64,000 bases of DNA from Dryococelus australis (Eukaryota > Arthropoda > Insecta > Phasmatodea > Phasmatidae), in contig CM057000.1 in the NCBI GenBank assembly GCA_029891345.1, positions 123,055,838 to 123,119,837 on the forward strand, given 5' to 3'. A program made the translations under genes and the position numbers. Shown here piece after piece: positions 24,461 through 36,906 of the stretch. Below the pieces are notes generated by a model. It searched no databases. It was not told the origin of the DNA and saw only the letters and a program-made list of their open reading frames with translations. How positions within the stretch are numbered: position 1 is the first letter of the stretch; every line of letters starts with the position of its first letter.

Positions 24461-25845
24461 TAACCAAAGTGTGAATGACTTAGCGCATACCAAAACCTAG
24501 TTGACTATATCTAAGCGACATGCTTCAACATTTCATTCTATCTGTAGAATTATACAAACTTATATCTCCGACTTGTGCCCACTAATGTCTGATGAACGAG
24601 GGACCACATTTGTCAAGCTGTTTACCGCAGGGCGGTAACGAGGTTCAACCTGAGTTTTGAGGTGAGAGCGAAACCAGTACACTACGTCCAGCATGAGCGT
24701 GGATGAGGCATGTAGGCCAACACTCTTTCAACATTTAGAGAAGGCTCCACAACAAGAACTTCTTACATGGCATTGAAAAGCACAAGTGAAATGCTATGGA
24801 AAACAATACAAACTAAAGGTACTTGTTGAAAACAAATGTACACGGGCATAGCAGCGAGATAGCAGGAGTTAAGGATGGAGTCCTTCCACTCACAGCTACT
24901 AACTTGTGAACTGCTTTATTTGGAGGCGTGCATGAAATATATACTCTCAAGATCCATGGCAAGCAAGGTGTGGATGGAGTGGACTGCATGACGAGGGAAA
25001 CCTCCCCTGATGCACGGCTAGCATGTGTGTGTGATGCCTGCCAGCCTGCCAGGCCAAGGCAAGCGAGGGGTATGAGCCAATAAATTTCAACATACATTTG
25101 AAAAACAGGCGTTGACTTACGCTCACAACAATCTTATATTAAGTCCAACAAGCTAAGTGTACAATGAAAACCATTGTTTTTTTTCCATTTTAACATAATA
25201 AATATTTAAATTTGGACTTTGCGCTCGCTACAAGGTGAGGCTATGTACACTCTTCCTGGGTAAAATTTTATTCAAAGCTATCTGCCTACTTAATTAAAGT
25301 AATATTTCATTTGAACAAAAATTTTTTTTATTTTGCCAAATATAATTAAACACAGATATAATGTGAAAAACCAATCGGGTTATAATTTTTTTTTATTAGG
25401 GGTCAAAACAAATTAGTTTCAGCAATGTCACAAAGCCATTCTAAGGGATTATGCAACTCTGTAAAATCAGGAATCTGCTACTTATGGAACAAAATTATTG
25501 ATGACGATGATGATAACCAAGTTAAAAACTATATACATAATTATCTATCAAGCTATGCAATACTATTAACTTGTATAGTATACCATCTTTCCATATACAG
25601 ATTTTCTTGTACAGTACTTCATTGCACACACACCAAAATGGAATGTGCGAAGATTTTATAATTTGAATAATTGCAAATAGTAATTTACAAATTACTTACA
25701 TTCGAACTTGGAATATCTTATGATAAAATTGTGAATAATTTACATTACTGTTTACTTGTTTAGAGTGGCTACTTGCTAAGACTTTTAATCCATAGTTATT
25801 AATGCTGGACTGTTACTGACAATGATAACTAGTGGTTTCTACGAA
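24461..25845. other. Intronic sequence, nothing recognised
   Basis: Mixed composition to 25100, then AT-rich. The frame 24813-25097 (minus) has no known motif. Confidence 0.4.
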
Positions 25846-25849
25846 TTTT

Positions 25850-26147
25850 TGCTATTTCATGCAGCTGCAAATCAATGAACTCTAGATCCCAGCAAGGTTG
25901 AGTGAGTGAAAAGATTTGGGCGGCTATTAACAAGGTCTTGAGAGCCGATGAGGGCGACTGAGATGAGTATGGAGCAGCGCCGGAATGAAAGGGCGGGGGC
26001 AACAGAAGATCCCAGAGAAAACCCGCCAACCAACGGCATCATTCAGCAGATTCCCACATACGAAAATCCGGGAGTGACTTGGCCTTGGATTGAACCCAAT
26101 TCGCCTTGGTGGGAGGCGAGCAGATTAACTACTCAGTCACAGCCCCC
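25850..26147 (-). mobile_element. tRNA-derived SINE
   Basis: On the minus strand the head has an RNA polymerase III box A-like TGACTGAGTAGTTA (26139-26126) and, about 30 bases on, a box B-like GGGTTCAATCC (26097-26087), as in a tRNA. A GC-rich body follows (GGCGGGTTTTCTCTGGGATC, CATTCCGGCGCTGCTCCATA), of a style I associate with tRNA-SINEs of insects and other invertebrates. It is not a real tRNA gene: the acceptor stem does not close. The 3' end is approximate. Confidence 0.7.
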
Positions 26148-26159
26148 CCGCTCCCCAGC

Positions 26160-26780
26160 AAATTTGTTTACATTGGTATGTTATTAAACAATTAGAAACA
26201 TGACGAATACTACAATCATTAAGGAAACCATTACACACACATCTATTTTCACTGTAGCATTTACAGAAATAGAATATATTTCTTCAAGTAATAGGTATGT
26301 AAAGGTAATGTTACTGCGGTTGTGCACTACCAAAACAAAAACATCTTTGTATTGCTTTTATTAGCATACCAAAGGTTCCGTATGACAAACTGTAATATTT
26401 CAGTAGAAACAAAAGGCCCAAATTCTGATTTCTTTTTTTATTGATTTGTTTTTATTCAACAATAGACAAAAATCACTCAATTTACATTATCAAAGAAGAA
26501 ATTTAAAAAAAATCTTACAACAATTATAGATGAAATGCTTGCATAAAAAATTTACTAAGGAAGTAAACTCAAAGCTACCTACACCCTAATAGCTACATAC
26601 ACGGGCAGAAAATAATTTAATAGAAGAAAACGCTCAATCCGAAATACTGTAGTAATAGAAATTAAGCCACAGATGCTACCCACGTACATTAAACTTTTGA
26701 CTCACAGTATAATTTAAACTTTTCAATATTCAACTTACGCAACCATTATCATCGGTGGTTTCTGTATTTGCTACAGAATT
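26160..26780. other. AT-rich intron, nothing recognised
   Basis: No open frame or terminal repeat of note. Confidence 0.4.
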
Positions 26781-26789
26781 ACGCATGTG

Positions 26790-28340
26790 TTTCTCTCTCT
26801 AGTTAAGTGGCTCGGCAGCTGATCCTTCCGCGGCGTGTTCTCGACAGGCGGGCCCAGTGGATCATGGTGGGTTCACATCGGGGCCACTTGATGGAGGGGT
26901 TGTTCCTGAGTGAAGGGGAATCAAACCCCAGAGTGGGGTGTACCGTGACTGCTTCCAGTCCGGGGAGTATAATCTTTCTTACTAAGGTTTGCCAAGATGC
27001 GGGAGGCCAGCAGTACATGTCATGTTTACTGATTAAGCGACAGCAGATTTGGGAGTGGAAGATCCCATCGGAGGGGTCGACTATCCATTGTGGCAGTGTC
27101 AGCCGATGGCTGGGGATGTAGATTAGGGGATGGAAGTTACGCGGGGTTTAGGAATAACTTTAGGCAGTAGTCTGACCCGGATCACCTTCCCGGAAGTGAG
27201 ACGGATTGTACATGTACTCAGTGGGTTCTTACTCATATCTTTCTTGGGAGGTGCTACGATTGTGGAAGGCAGGGGGGTCTCCAGGTGGAGGTAGCTTATG
27301 AGTCTTGCCATGGCCAACAGATACCCAAGCAAGCGTAGAGTTCAGCTGCGTGGTCGAGTGGGAAGCTAGGAGAAACTGGTCATGGGTTAGCCTCCGGATT
27401 CGCCGGTGGGGGGTGTGCATCCTCATGCATAGTTTCTACTTCCACCTGGTGTGTTAGTTTGTCTCTGTAGAGGCCGCCACTCTTCACGCTGTATACGGCT
27501 TTGAATTCCACCTTTCCTACTATGCATTTAGAGAAACCTTCTGTCCTTCCTGCAGACGTACAGTCCTGGGGATGAGTCTTCTTCAGACACACCCGAGGCA
27601 CTGATGGTGAGATGTGCAGCTGGGAATTAGGATGCTACTGAAGTCAGGCAAGGGAGCACCAGAAACCCAGGAGCAGCAGAAAGTCTTTTCGGACTCAAAG
27701 CCTTATTCAAGCCCCGTCTCCTGTGGAGTTCGTACACTCTAAAATCAATCTCTAAATGAATTAAGTGATTACTCAGGTGAAAGTAAGCTGGAAAAGAACA
27801 AAACCAAAATACTCTTATTATAAATTTTTAGGTATTTTTTATGCAATTGACAGCATAACCTCCTGAGGGGTGGTCATCCAGATGGGACATCACGACAACT
27901 TGCTACCGCGGAGTCAAAGGAATGACTGGGGTAAAGGGGTGCAGGGATTGAACATTAAGGTTACATCTGGAGTGACGTACCAGCTCTTTCAGTCGGCTGG
28001 TGCAGGAGTATTCTCAAGCTGCAGGTTGTTAAGCCTTTTGCAAGCTGCAGGAGAGGAGAGGGGTCTTGGTCACACCAGGGAGAGTGCTCGCGGACCTATG
28101 CGGCCGGCGAACCCGGCGACCTCTGGCAAGAGATAAATCCATGCCTCCTTATATAGTCAAAAATCCAAGCTTTGGGGCTCTTCCAAGGGTGCGGGGGATG
28201 ATAGCCTTTCTCCGCAGGGGTTGGTTATCATAGGGCTTCGGGGCCGCGCACATTCCGTAACGCCCTGAGTGGAGGCTGCTGACAAGTTTAAAACCTCAGT
28301 TTGAGGCTTGGTGGGTGTGACGTCACGGTGTAGCAGAGGT
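26790..28340 (-). mobile_element. GC-rich degraded element, class unknown
   Basis: A compositional island in AT-rich intron. Minus-strand frames at 27018-26803, 27332-27123, 27426-27229 and 27601-27380 follow one another, as expected of one decayed polyprotein, but none carries a motif I can name. The CCTTATTCAAG region near 27700 could be a reversed 3' end. Confidence 0.3.
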
Positions 28341-28946
28341 GCTGCGATCCTGTGGCGTCGGTTGAAACTTACTTCTCCGTTATCTTTGGGCAGTGGCTCG
28401 TCGGGTAAAACAATCTTGGTTCAAGGGGATGGCGACCGCATTTTGGAATCTGGGCGGGCAGTACAATTCATAATTAAACACGTTAATTATTTTCGTGTCC
28501 AAAGTTGTCCAACGTGTGGAGTCAATTCTTTCAGCACATGTATAATAGTCTGCCACTGTTGTGCGCAGCAGTGTTGCATGCGTAAAAAAAAAGTTTGACT
28601 CAAACTTCAGCATCATACTTTTTGTTATTTGCTCTTTGATTGGCCATCGTCTGACCATGTCACATTTCTCCTCCAATCAGCAATGACAAGATGAGAGCCA
28701 ATCAGGTACTTTTATTTAATTTTACATAACTGAATATTTGAATATGTATTTTATATTCTCTAAGTAAAAATGAATAATAAAAATAACAGCAACAATTACT
28801 TCTAAATAATTCCAACATCAATAAACTCTTAACATAACCAAATTTACACTGCACATCATTTAAATTATATAATAAATCTTAATTTGAAAATTATGTTATT
28901 TAAACATCACCATTAACCAAATAATCTGAAACCAAAGACAAATATA

Positions 28947-30162
28947 CAGTAGAGCTTCACTATAACCAACCTCAAGGGACCAAAAATATGGCTAGTTTGT
29001 TATAGTGAAGTTCTTTATAGAGAAGCACACAAAAAAACTTTCTTGAGGTAAAACTAGATGCTGCAAAATGTTACTGAAGTGAAGTTAGCTTCGAATCTTT
29101 ATTGCCAACCTCTGGCTAATAAAGTAATTGTGACTCACGCCGCATACGAGAGGATAACAGGTCGCGCTCAGCGGAAGAACCGCACATGTGCAACACGGTT
29201 GTATAGGGAATGCTCACAGGGGTGCTCGAAAGTAGCATGTTTAGAAGCTTATACAATGAAAACTAAACCAAATAAGTTAATAAAGCATACCACATGTAGG
29301 TCACAAGTCCCTTTAGTGTCAAGATATGAAGAAAAGCCCGGGTTCTCAGATTTAATTTTTATGCTGCGAGCCTTTGAATTTCGCAATTTGTTCGAGGTGT
29401 GTGTTCAAATCGCGAAACTCAAAAGCTCACATCATAAAAATGAAATCTCAGAACAAAGACTTTTCAGCATATCTTGATACTAAAGGCACTTGTGAGCAAC
29501 ATACATATAGTATGCTTTACCTACAATGGCAGGATTGTTAAATATTTGCTTATGAACTTGTCACTTTGTTTGAGGCGTGTCACGTTTTCGGTCGGGTGAT
29601 AAAAAATTGATTTTCTCTATTTCAGAACATTGGCCTATTATTGTTGAGAATGTAGATTTCACTATGCCGAATTCCGTGGCAATTTTTTTTCCTTCCATTA
29701 TCTATAGCTTTAATTATAGCAAATAATCAAGAACAAACGTGTTAAAAGATGATAAAATTTATTTGCAATTCAGTGAAAATAGATTTAGAGGTTAAGGTAA
29801 ACTCATTTGCAATTCACGGTAAAATACGCCGATGTGAGAACAGACCAGAGATATAGCGACAGCAGTTTGTTGTACGTAAAACTTCGTCAAAGTCAGTCTT
29901 CTTATATGTGCCTACACAATGATGTAGCGCATTAGTTGCAAGGATAAACACTAATAGTGCTGCGCTTTTTACATTTTATTCTGATTACAAAGTGTTCGTT
30001 AACGTGAATATTTAATAAACCTCTCGTACATTTTTACCAAAAATTTCGTATAACTGGAAGTTATTTGCATGTAAATGTATGGTGTTTTTGGCGGGACCAA
30101 ATAATAAGTTTGTTATGTTAAGTGTTCATTAACTTGAAGTTCGTTAAGGTGGTGCTCTACTG
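28947..30162. mobile_element. TA-target non-autonomous transposon (pogo/Tigger-like)
   Basis: Starts CAGTAGAGCTTCACTATAAC and ends ...GGTGGTGCTCTACTG, with TA at 28945-28946 and 30163-30164. CAGT ends, a TA target and repeated GTTATAGTGAAG / TTAACTTGAAG-like subterminal words fit pogo/Tigger-class elements. No transposase is encoded over 1216 bp. The 139-codon frame at 29058-29477 lies within it and matches nothing. Confidence 0.75.
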
Positions 30163-30404
30163 TAATACCTGGAAAACTACAACGTTACAAAATACGTAGA
30201 TGGTTTTTTTTGTAATTCTGGGGAAATTATAGCATTTTATTTCTGCAAACATATTCAATCGTATAACATTTTGGTACACTGATGAGCGCATGAGACAGCA
30301 CACGGTGGACACTAAATAGACGGTCCTTATTTAACATATAGTTATAATAAACTGTTAATATTTGGTAACTTGTTACACGAGTAACATTGTCCATTGTTTA
30401 TAAA

Positions 30405-30600
30405 ATTATTTTTGGAACATCATGGATAGCCTCACTTAAACCAATGCTTTACTACTGCCCGCAAATTAAAGTCATTTTTGGGAACATCTCGGTTTGTAAC
30501 TGTAGGCATGTGTAAAGGTTATTTTTTGGAACATCTTGGCTTGCGACCGAGTGCATGCACAAACATTATTTCTTGGAACGCCAAGCTTTGGAACAGAGAA
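30405..30600 (+). repeat. Degenerate tandem repeat, unit about 50 bases
   Basis: TTATTTTTGGAACATC-type words recur near 30405, 30474, 30518 and 30566, each followed by a variable GGCTTG-like tail. Confidence 0.55.
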
Positions 30601-31096
30601 CATAACATTATTTCCTGAAATGTCGGAACAGGTGAGAAATCATTCATAGTAACCTGTTACAAAAATAACATGTTACTGGAATGTGTTACCAACTTGGAAC
30701 TGGAACAACGGAACTAGTTACAGTCAACTCTTGTATAGTGAACGCATTTACCGATAAACCGTATCTGCTATTAATTTTCAGTGGTCCCGGCAAAACTCCT
30801 ATACAAATAATGATAAAGATATTGGCTTATATTGATTATCTGATGCTGCTCGACCAAAGTATATTTCGGTCCTGTCACCAAGATTTCCAGCAACTGGTTG
30901 TTTATGCAAACGTCTTGTAACTGGATGTGAAATACGTCACGTACACTGCCATTTATCACAGCTCTGCGGCGCATTATCTGTCTGTCTTCCAAACACGTCT
31001 GCGGGTTGGTGCGACGTGTGTGTCTGGCTCGCTACCTGCCCTTACATACCCAATGAGAGGAGAAGTGGTTACCTAGCAACCAGCATGGCAACCTAG

Positions 31097-31290
31097 TGTT
31101 CTCTCTCTCTCTCTCTCTCTCTCCCCCCCTCCCTCTCTCTCGCCTTCAGATGCTGGCAACAGAGCAAATAAAGAGGGATGGAGAGGGACAGAAGGGGGAG
31201 GAGGGAGGAAGGAAGAGGGGGAAGGTGTGTGTGCGCGCATGTGTGTGTGTATGCACACACATGCACGTGCGTGCACACACACACACACCA
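31097..31290. repeat. Compound microsatellite: CT tract, GA-rich tract, GT/CA alternation
   Basis: (CT)n at 31101-31143, a purine-rich GGGAGGAGGGAGGAAGG-type stretch at 31168-31225, and alternating GT / GC / CA at 31225-31290. About 400 bases from exon C within the intron C-D. Pyrimidine and purine tracts are in inverted arrangement, and the GT/CA part could adopt Z-form DNA. Confidence 0.9.
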
Positions 31291-31684
31291 TCATGTGAAA
31301 TGTTATACTGCATTTTTTGTATAAGCAAGTATTATTTGTGTAGGAACTGTTTGTTATGTGATCAGTGAAGTTATATTTATTTGTTACATTCAACTAAGAA
31401 GAACTCTTTCTGGTAGCTTTTGACATCAAAACTATTCACATTTTATTTGAGAAACCTTTACTATACAATATGAAAATATTCAAACATTAAAATCCACTAT
31501 TCACACTCACCTAACAATGAATTAAGTAAAATAGAAATTTGAAATTTTAATATTGCAAGTTCCGCAGCCAACAGATGAATGTGACTCAAATAGTAAATTT
31601 TACAGTCCATAGTTACACAAAGTGCACAGCACAGTTTGAACTTCTAAAAGCATTGCAAAGCAAGCTGGGCTGAAGTGGACTCAC

Positions 31685-31802
31685 TTGAACAACAAGCACT
31701 TGGTATCGACTTCGATGGGGAACTGGCCATCCTCTCGCGTGGTTGTCTGCTCCACCAGCCCTCCAAACTCCTTGTTCATCATCTGCATGCCGTAGCAGAT
31801 TC
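31685..31802 (-). CDS. GMPS: GMP synthase coding exon C (catalytic cysteine)
   Basis: A 118-base exon: two bases finish Gly95, 38 whole codons (residues 96-133) follow, and two bases start Lys134. [14 protein letters not shown] contains the nucleophile Cys97 in the G-x-C-x-G nucleophile elbow, which forms the glutamyl thioester during glutamine hydrolysis. The acceptor is TGTGTGTGCAG and the donor GTGAGT. An open frame in another register covers the same stretch on this strand, but only the register given here matches the family and the neighbouring phases. Confidence 0.95.
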
Positions 31803-32679
31803 CTGCACACACATGCACGTTCTGTGGCACTGTCGGCAAGTAATCAACTCCTAAAGTCTAACACCTAGACCTGAAAATAAACTGTAGTCAGTGATGTAAT
31901 AGCTGTAAGGGCTATGAAATACATTACCCCCCCCCCTCCATAAATTTAGTAAATAGGATCCTAATGACAGTCAACGGACAATCAGACTGCGTCCAGAAGC
32001 ATTGATATATTGTACACAATCTCTAATAAATTGTTATAAATATTATTTATACTTATATATACATATATGTTCCATGTTCATTTCTGGGTTACAAATTTTT
32101 GTGCAGCACGTGATTTAGATTCTGATTCCACCAAAATAAAATTTAAAGAGAAGCAAAATTCTCTTCCTAAAGGCTTGTCACCCCCACTGTGGAGGAGGGG
32201 GTGCCTGAAGTAGTACTCCCATCCTAAGTTGGAAATGATGTTTCACCACTGACTGAACTAAATATTCAGCTGAGACACTGGCAAAACATTTAACTAAATT
32301 TAATTAAAAATAATACAACTAAAACCATTGAAGTTTTTAGTTGCTTACAATCTTTTATATCAGTGGAGAATTATTGCATGACCATTTAAGAGAAGTTTAA
32401 AATTTTTTTCTATAACTCAAAAATATAAAATAATTTTACCAAGCCTCATTTCTCAGTGCCACTAGTACAGGTCTGCCGTTTTATTGGATTTTATCCGTTT
32501 TAACAGATTTTTAACTCTAGGAAATCTCAGTTGAATAATTCCGATATATACCACTGAGGTGTACAAAATCATTTTTTGCAATTTTTATATCTCGACTATG
32601 TTGTAAACTTGAGGCACCGTAACTTTAATAGCGGGTAAAATCTCTCTAAACCATTATTACTAACAAATCTGTATGGTAG

Positions 32680-33365
32680 AAAGAAATGTTAGCAAGTCTC
32701 GCCCAAAGCTCTTAAAAACCAGTAATATAACTGCATGTTTACCTCCATTTACCCAAATATATTACGTTTGTAACTGTGAATTTTTATCTCCACAATGAAT
32801 ATCCATGTTCGTTATTAATACATAAATCATGCAAGTGTCGTCTACACAACGTTTGACTGTATTTCACTTCAAAATAGCAATACGTTGATGAATGTAAAAA
32901 ACAAATAAACTTTTTTTTTTTCGTGGACCAAAAACAATGCGTGTGAACAGCATTTAGACTAAAATGGCTGCTGCACACATGCGACACTAGCGTCTGCAGA
33001 TATGTGTCAGAATCACCTACACGTTTGAAGCACAATATTTTGGATATACACCATCGCTTAAATAGTGTATGTCCAAAACATTTACCTTAATCATTCACAG
33101 GTGCAGGTATACAGGTATCTACATATTTCTGTTCATGGCTGTATGATCATCTGCAAAGGCTAAGGCCATTATTAAAAAGAATCGCAGCGCTATAGGTTTT
33201 TTCACACAAAATCAGAATTTGGTGACAGTGTTTTGCATTTGGTGTTGATATCAAAATAGAGAGAAAACTAAAATTATAGCCGAAAGGGTTGTAAAAACAA
33301 AAGTATAAGTGTGAATGGGGAAAAGAATTACTATGGTTTGTATGTTCCAAACAAAAACAATTACA
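32680..33365. repeat. Repeat family R2, copy D (unoccupied by R1)
   Basis: Aligns in reverse orientation with both outer parts of R2-A. At the place where R1-A sits it reads straight through with one TA (complement of GAACAGAAATATGTAGATAC). It carries the weaker central hairpin. No R1 sequence. Confidence 0.75.
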
Positions 33366-35745
33366 TTAAATAGGTAAACATCCTTCAAAACCACTTTTTT
33401 TAAACGTAATTTATCTTTTTTTATTTCAAGGATTTTACAGGATTTTTATATACAAAGTACCAGATTTCAGCTTTAGGGCTGGTGGCAGCCCTGCACTTGT
33501 ACCAATACACCATATAGCAGAGGGGAGAGGATGGTCGATGCACGCCTCTCAAGATTCAGCTGCCAAACCCAAATCCTTTGCTGCTTGCTGGCCGAGTGTC
33601 TACAGGGAAGAGCTAGGTCCTTCACTGATGTCTGGTCTGACCGAAGCTGACAAGTGTTAAGTCCACATTGCTCTAGGTCTCGTGCTTCCGTAGTTAAATG
33701 ACCACACAATTGTTCATATACAGTAAGTTTTGCTACCAACATCACGTGAGCTGAAGCAGTGCTAGCTAACAGACCTTGAATGTAAGGAAACCTGCAGCCC
33801 AAGTGACAAATATAATTTGCTGAAATCACAAAATTTGAAGTAGCTTTAGTATATATACAGTATTTATGTATTCCTGCCAAAGACAACTGTTGCCAAAGAT
33901 GGGCACACCTACCATGCATGAACATAGGTGCCTCAACACAGTAGGCACTGAGAGTACTGTGTACCAAAAGAAAGCTTTAAAGGTCACTCACGGTAAAGTG
34001 AACAGTTTGGAAACCTCTGCTAAAGTTTTGCATTCAACACATTGGTTGTGAATCTTTCCACATTTCAATATAAACATTGCCATGTGACTTTCAGCTGGTG
34101 TTTATATCAGCTGCTCATGTACATATGTCCACTGTGTACTTATTAAACTAGCAGTACTCTCGCCCGCTTCGCTGGGCATCTGAATATTATTCTATATACA
34201 TAATATCAATAGTGTAACATCTCGATGTCCCTAATGTCATGATAATGTTATGAATGTCGGTAATTTTATGTATTTTTCGTAAGTGTTAAATATGTGAACT
34301 GATTTGTATAGATTTAGTACCTAAGATGTTTTATTTTGACAGTTGTATTGTTTAATAGCGTGTGAAATTGTTAGCGTAAATGTAAATTTTGTCTATGCAA
34401 TTGAAAGTGTTTTGTCAGGTAAATATTTTGTTATGTTTTCTGTTAATCACGCTACACCAGCCAGAAACGACAAACTTTTGTTTCTGTCAGGAACATTACA
34501 GTAAAATAGAACATTCCTAAAAGATTCTAAATGTAGCTGTCTTTATAGAAGGATATAAGAATGAAGGGCTCCGAAACTATCTGAATATTCTGTCTGCATG
34601 TTTGACGTGTGTGAATAAGTTAATACGTCTAAGTACTAAAAGAATGAACAAATAATAATATTTAACAAATTAAAGCCAAGAAGATATAATAATTTCAAGA
34701 GAAGTAATGAGCCCAAAGAAGATGGTGTCATCTACAAAATTCCTATCAATTTGACGACAGATAAACTGAAGTTGAACTACAGTTTCCGGAGATGACAGTT
34801 TAAGTACCAGAGGACGTTTCCAGCCAAAACTAAGGAAGTCTATGCTGTTCCTGAGATTGGAGGATCGACTGCCTGCATCACAGACGTCTGGAGTACCAGC
34901 CCAAAGTTTGACGCCATGGGTCCAACTGAGCGGAACGACATCGGGATGCCTACTGCATGCTGAGTTGGATTCGACATCAGGGTTCCTGGTTCACGGAGAG
35001 GCGTCAGGACATTGATCGCCAGCAGGACCATATGCAGAGGAAAGGTGATGCTACGCTACAGTTTCAACAACAGCTAAGTTCTCGTCTATCCAATCAGCTA
35101 CTGAGTGCTTATTCTTATTCCCTTTTATTTAAAGCACCGTTAATATTGGTAATTTGGCAGATGTGCAGCGGTAGTCTTTCCGGCTGTTGTATCGTTGGTT
35201 AGCTTTAAATAGTTGTAGAATGTTAGTCAGTAAATTATTTCTCAATGGTGACTAATATGTTATTTAAAGAGCCCAGAGATTTCGTTGAATACACTTCACA
35301 CAACTGAAACTAATCTTGTGACTATTCTTAATGTGTTTTAATTTAAACTACCATGTGTGATTTTAACGTGTTTCTCCAATGCTTTATTGATTCTCTTTAA
35401 AAAATTTTGAACAGGAATTCTATTTCTCCATAACCGAGGCATAAACAAGTATTCACCTATTACACATATAGTTGGATATCTTTGCATACACCAAAACTTA
35501 AAAACAATTGTGTAACAGTATTGTGTGCTGTTGTGTGTATATGTATATAAACTGCACCAACACACAGGCCAGTAACACCACCAGGAGTGTTACAATAGCA
35601 TTAATAAGTAACTATTATAGATTTTTTTTATACAAAATTTTTAATTTACATTTTAAAAGTAATTCAAAATTTTTCTCAGTAATTAAAACTTCAAGTAAGA
35701 AAATTAATTTTAACATCATATTTTAAATAGCAACTGCCCGTTAAT
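33366..35745. other. Intronic sequence, nothing firmly recognised
   Basis: Includes the frame 33473-33967 (minus, 164 codons), with no motif I can assign, and a CTCGCCCGCTTCGCTGGGC stretch near 34158 that resembles widely repeated invertebrate sequences I cannot name. The stretch 34660-35290 is more GC-rich and may be a decayed element. Confidence 0.35.
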
Positions 35746-35749
35746 GAAT

Positions 35750-36215
35750 TAAAAAATTCTTGAATTTAGTGCACACTATCCTCAATGTCTGTGACAGTAT
35801 CAATGGATTTTTAATGTTTAACTGGGCCAAGAACTTCTTGTAAGATCATTGTATTTATTTCATTAACTGTATCGTTTCTGGGAGCTATTATTGCCCTTGA
35901 ACAGAGCCAATCTAGATCAGGATATATTGCCTCTATAAGATGTTCTAATTTATGGACTACGTGACACAATCCAACATCAAGTTTGTTTTCAGAGCTACCA
36001 CCATTTGCGCTTGGAAAAGGGAATTTTCCTTCTCCAAGCTTAGCAATTGTTGTGGAAAACGTTCTCATTGTTTTCGCAATTTTAGTGTTTGAACTGAACC
36101 CCATAAAAAAAATGATTTTAGGCATGCTTTCACACTGTCAGCATGAGTTCCCTTTGTTACGATAGGAAGTGTTCTGGCAAAAATCACCAGCAAATGCAAA
36201 AGTGACACCACCCAT
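35750..36215 (-). pseudogene. Helitron-type PIF1-like helicase fragment
   Basis: On the minus strand from about 36215: GGVTFAFAGDFCQ (the helicase walker-B-like GGD/FRQ region), then after a frame change NTKIAKTMRTFST, KLGEGKFPFP, DWLCSRAIIAPRNDTVNEIN and, after a stop, SIDTVTDIEDSVH. These are successive blocks of the PIF1-like helicase carried by Helitrons, in family order. WLxxRAIxxPxNDxVNEIN is especially diagnostic. At least two stops or frame changes. No Rep domain or Helitron termini were seen, so this is a fragment. Confidence 0.8.
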
Positions 36216-36527
36216 GAGTACATTTGAGCGTCCGGTGTACATTTGAGTTTCTGAGATCTTGGAGCGTCCGGTTGACCGCTTCAACATGAGCTCTATGGCT
36301 CATAGTACATTCGCCCCACATAATTAATTATGCATATTTTTACAATTTGCCAAGAGGTCCAGTTTTACGTACGGAACATACTGAATTTTGCTACAAAGAT
36401 ACTGTTAGAAATAGCTTAAAGGTGGAATGTGCGGTTTTCCCATCGTTTAATAGAGTTGCAGCAATCCCAGAATATTAGACTTGTAAAATTTGTTTATGTA
36501 GATGTGGATGCGCGTTCTCTCTGCGCA

Positions 36528-36731
36528 TTAAGCCAGTTGTGAATGTTCAGTGCTAGACTCTCTAGCGCGTGTTTCCGATGTCCGTGTTCGGTGGACAGTA
36601 AGCTGCTGGGAGTGTTCTGTGATAGATTCCCTAGCACGAGCCTGTGAGGTTCTCATATTTTGGCTGGCAAACCCCTGCAAGAGTTCCACTATAGATTTTC
36701 CAAATGGACATATTTTAGCCATCCTTGCCAC
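36528..36731. repeat. Direct duplication of about 65 bases
   Basis: GTTCAGTGCTAGACTCTCTAGCGCG and GTTCTGTGATAGATTCCCTAGCACG are homologous starts of two adjacent units. In the minus-strand frame this appears as a repeated RARES-TEHSQ motif. Likely a local tandem duplication, not a protein repeat. Confidence 0.6.
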
Positions 36732-36906
36732 GGACGTATTTCTATAAAGTTGCGTCTTTCATTTAGGCATGAAGTTGTCTTTATATACTACATATTTGAT
36801 CCTTAATAGCAACCACACACATGCAGTACGATAACTATCTTTTTAAATTGGCTGTTTAACTAAATCAATATTGGTATTATCTATGATAAACGATCAAATA
36901 AAAAGT

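Noticed and set aside
24578-24605. CTGATGAACGAGGGACC, a second possible hammerhead core
   Set aside because: No GAAA after a closing stem II.
26087-26147. A true tRNA gene on the minus strand
   Set aside because: Box A and B are present but the acceptor stem does not pair and a SINE body follows.
30717-30990. TACAGTCAACTCTTGTATAGTGAAC resembles a pogo-type terminus
   Set aside because: No partner terminus located; possibly a fragment only.
31096-31393. Open frames rich in SLSLS, CVCV or REREREG repeats
   Set aside because: Translations of the microsatellite, not proteins.
31613-31810. Minus-strand open frame of 65 codons over exon C
   Set aside because: It is a wrong-register shadow; the GMP synthase register with correct splice phases explains the segment.
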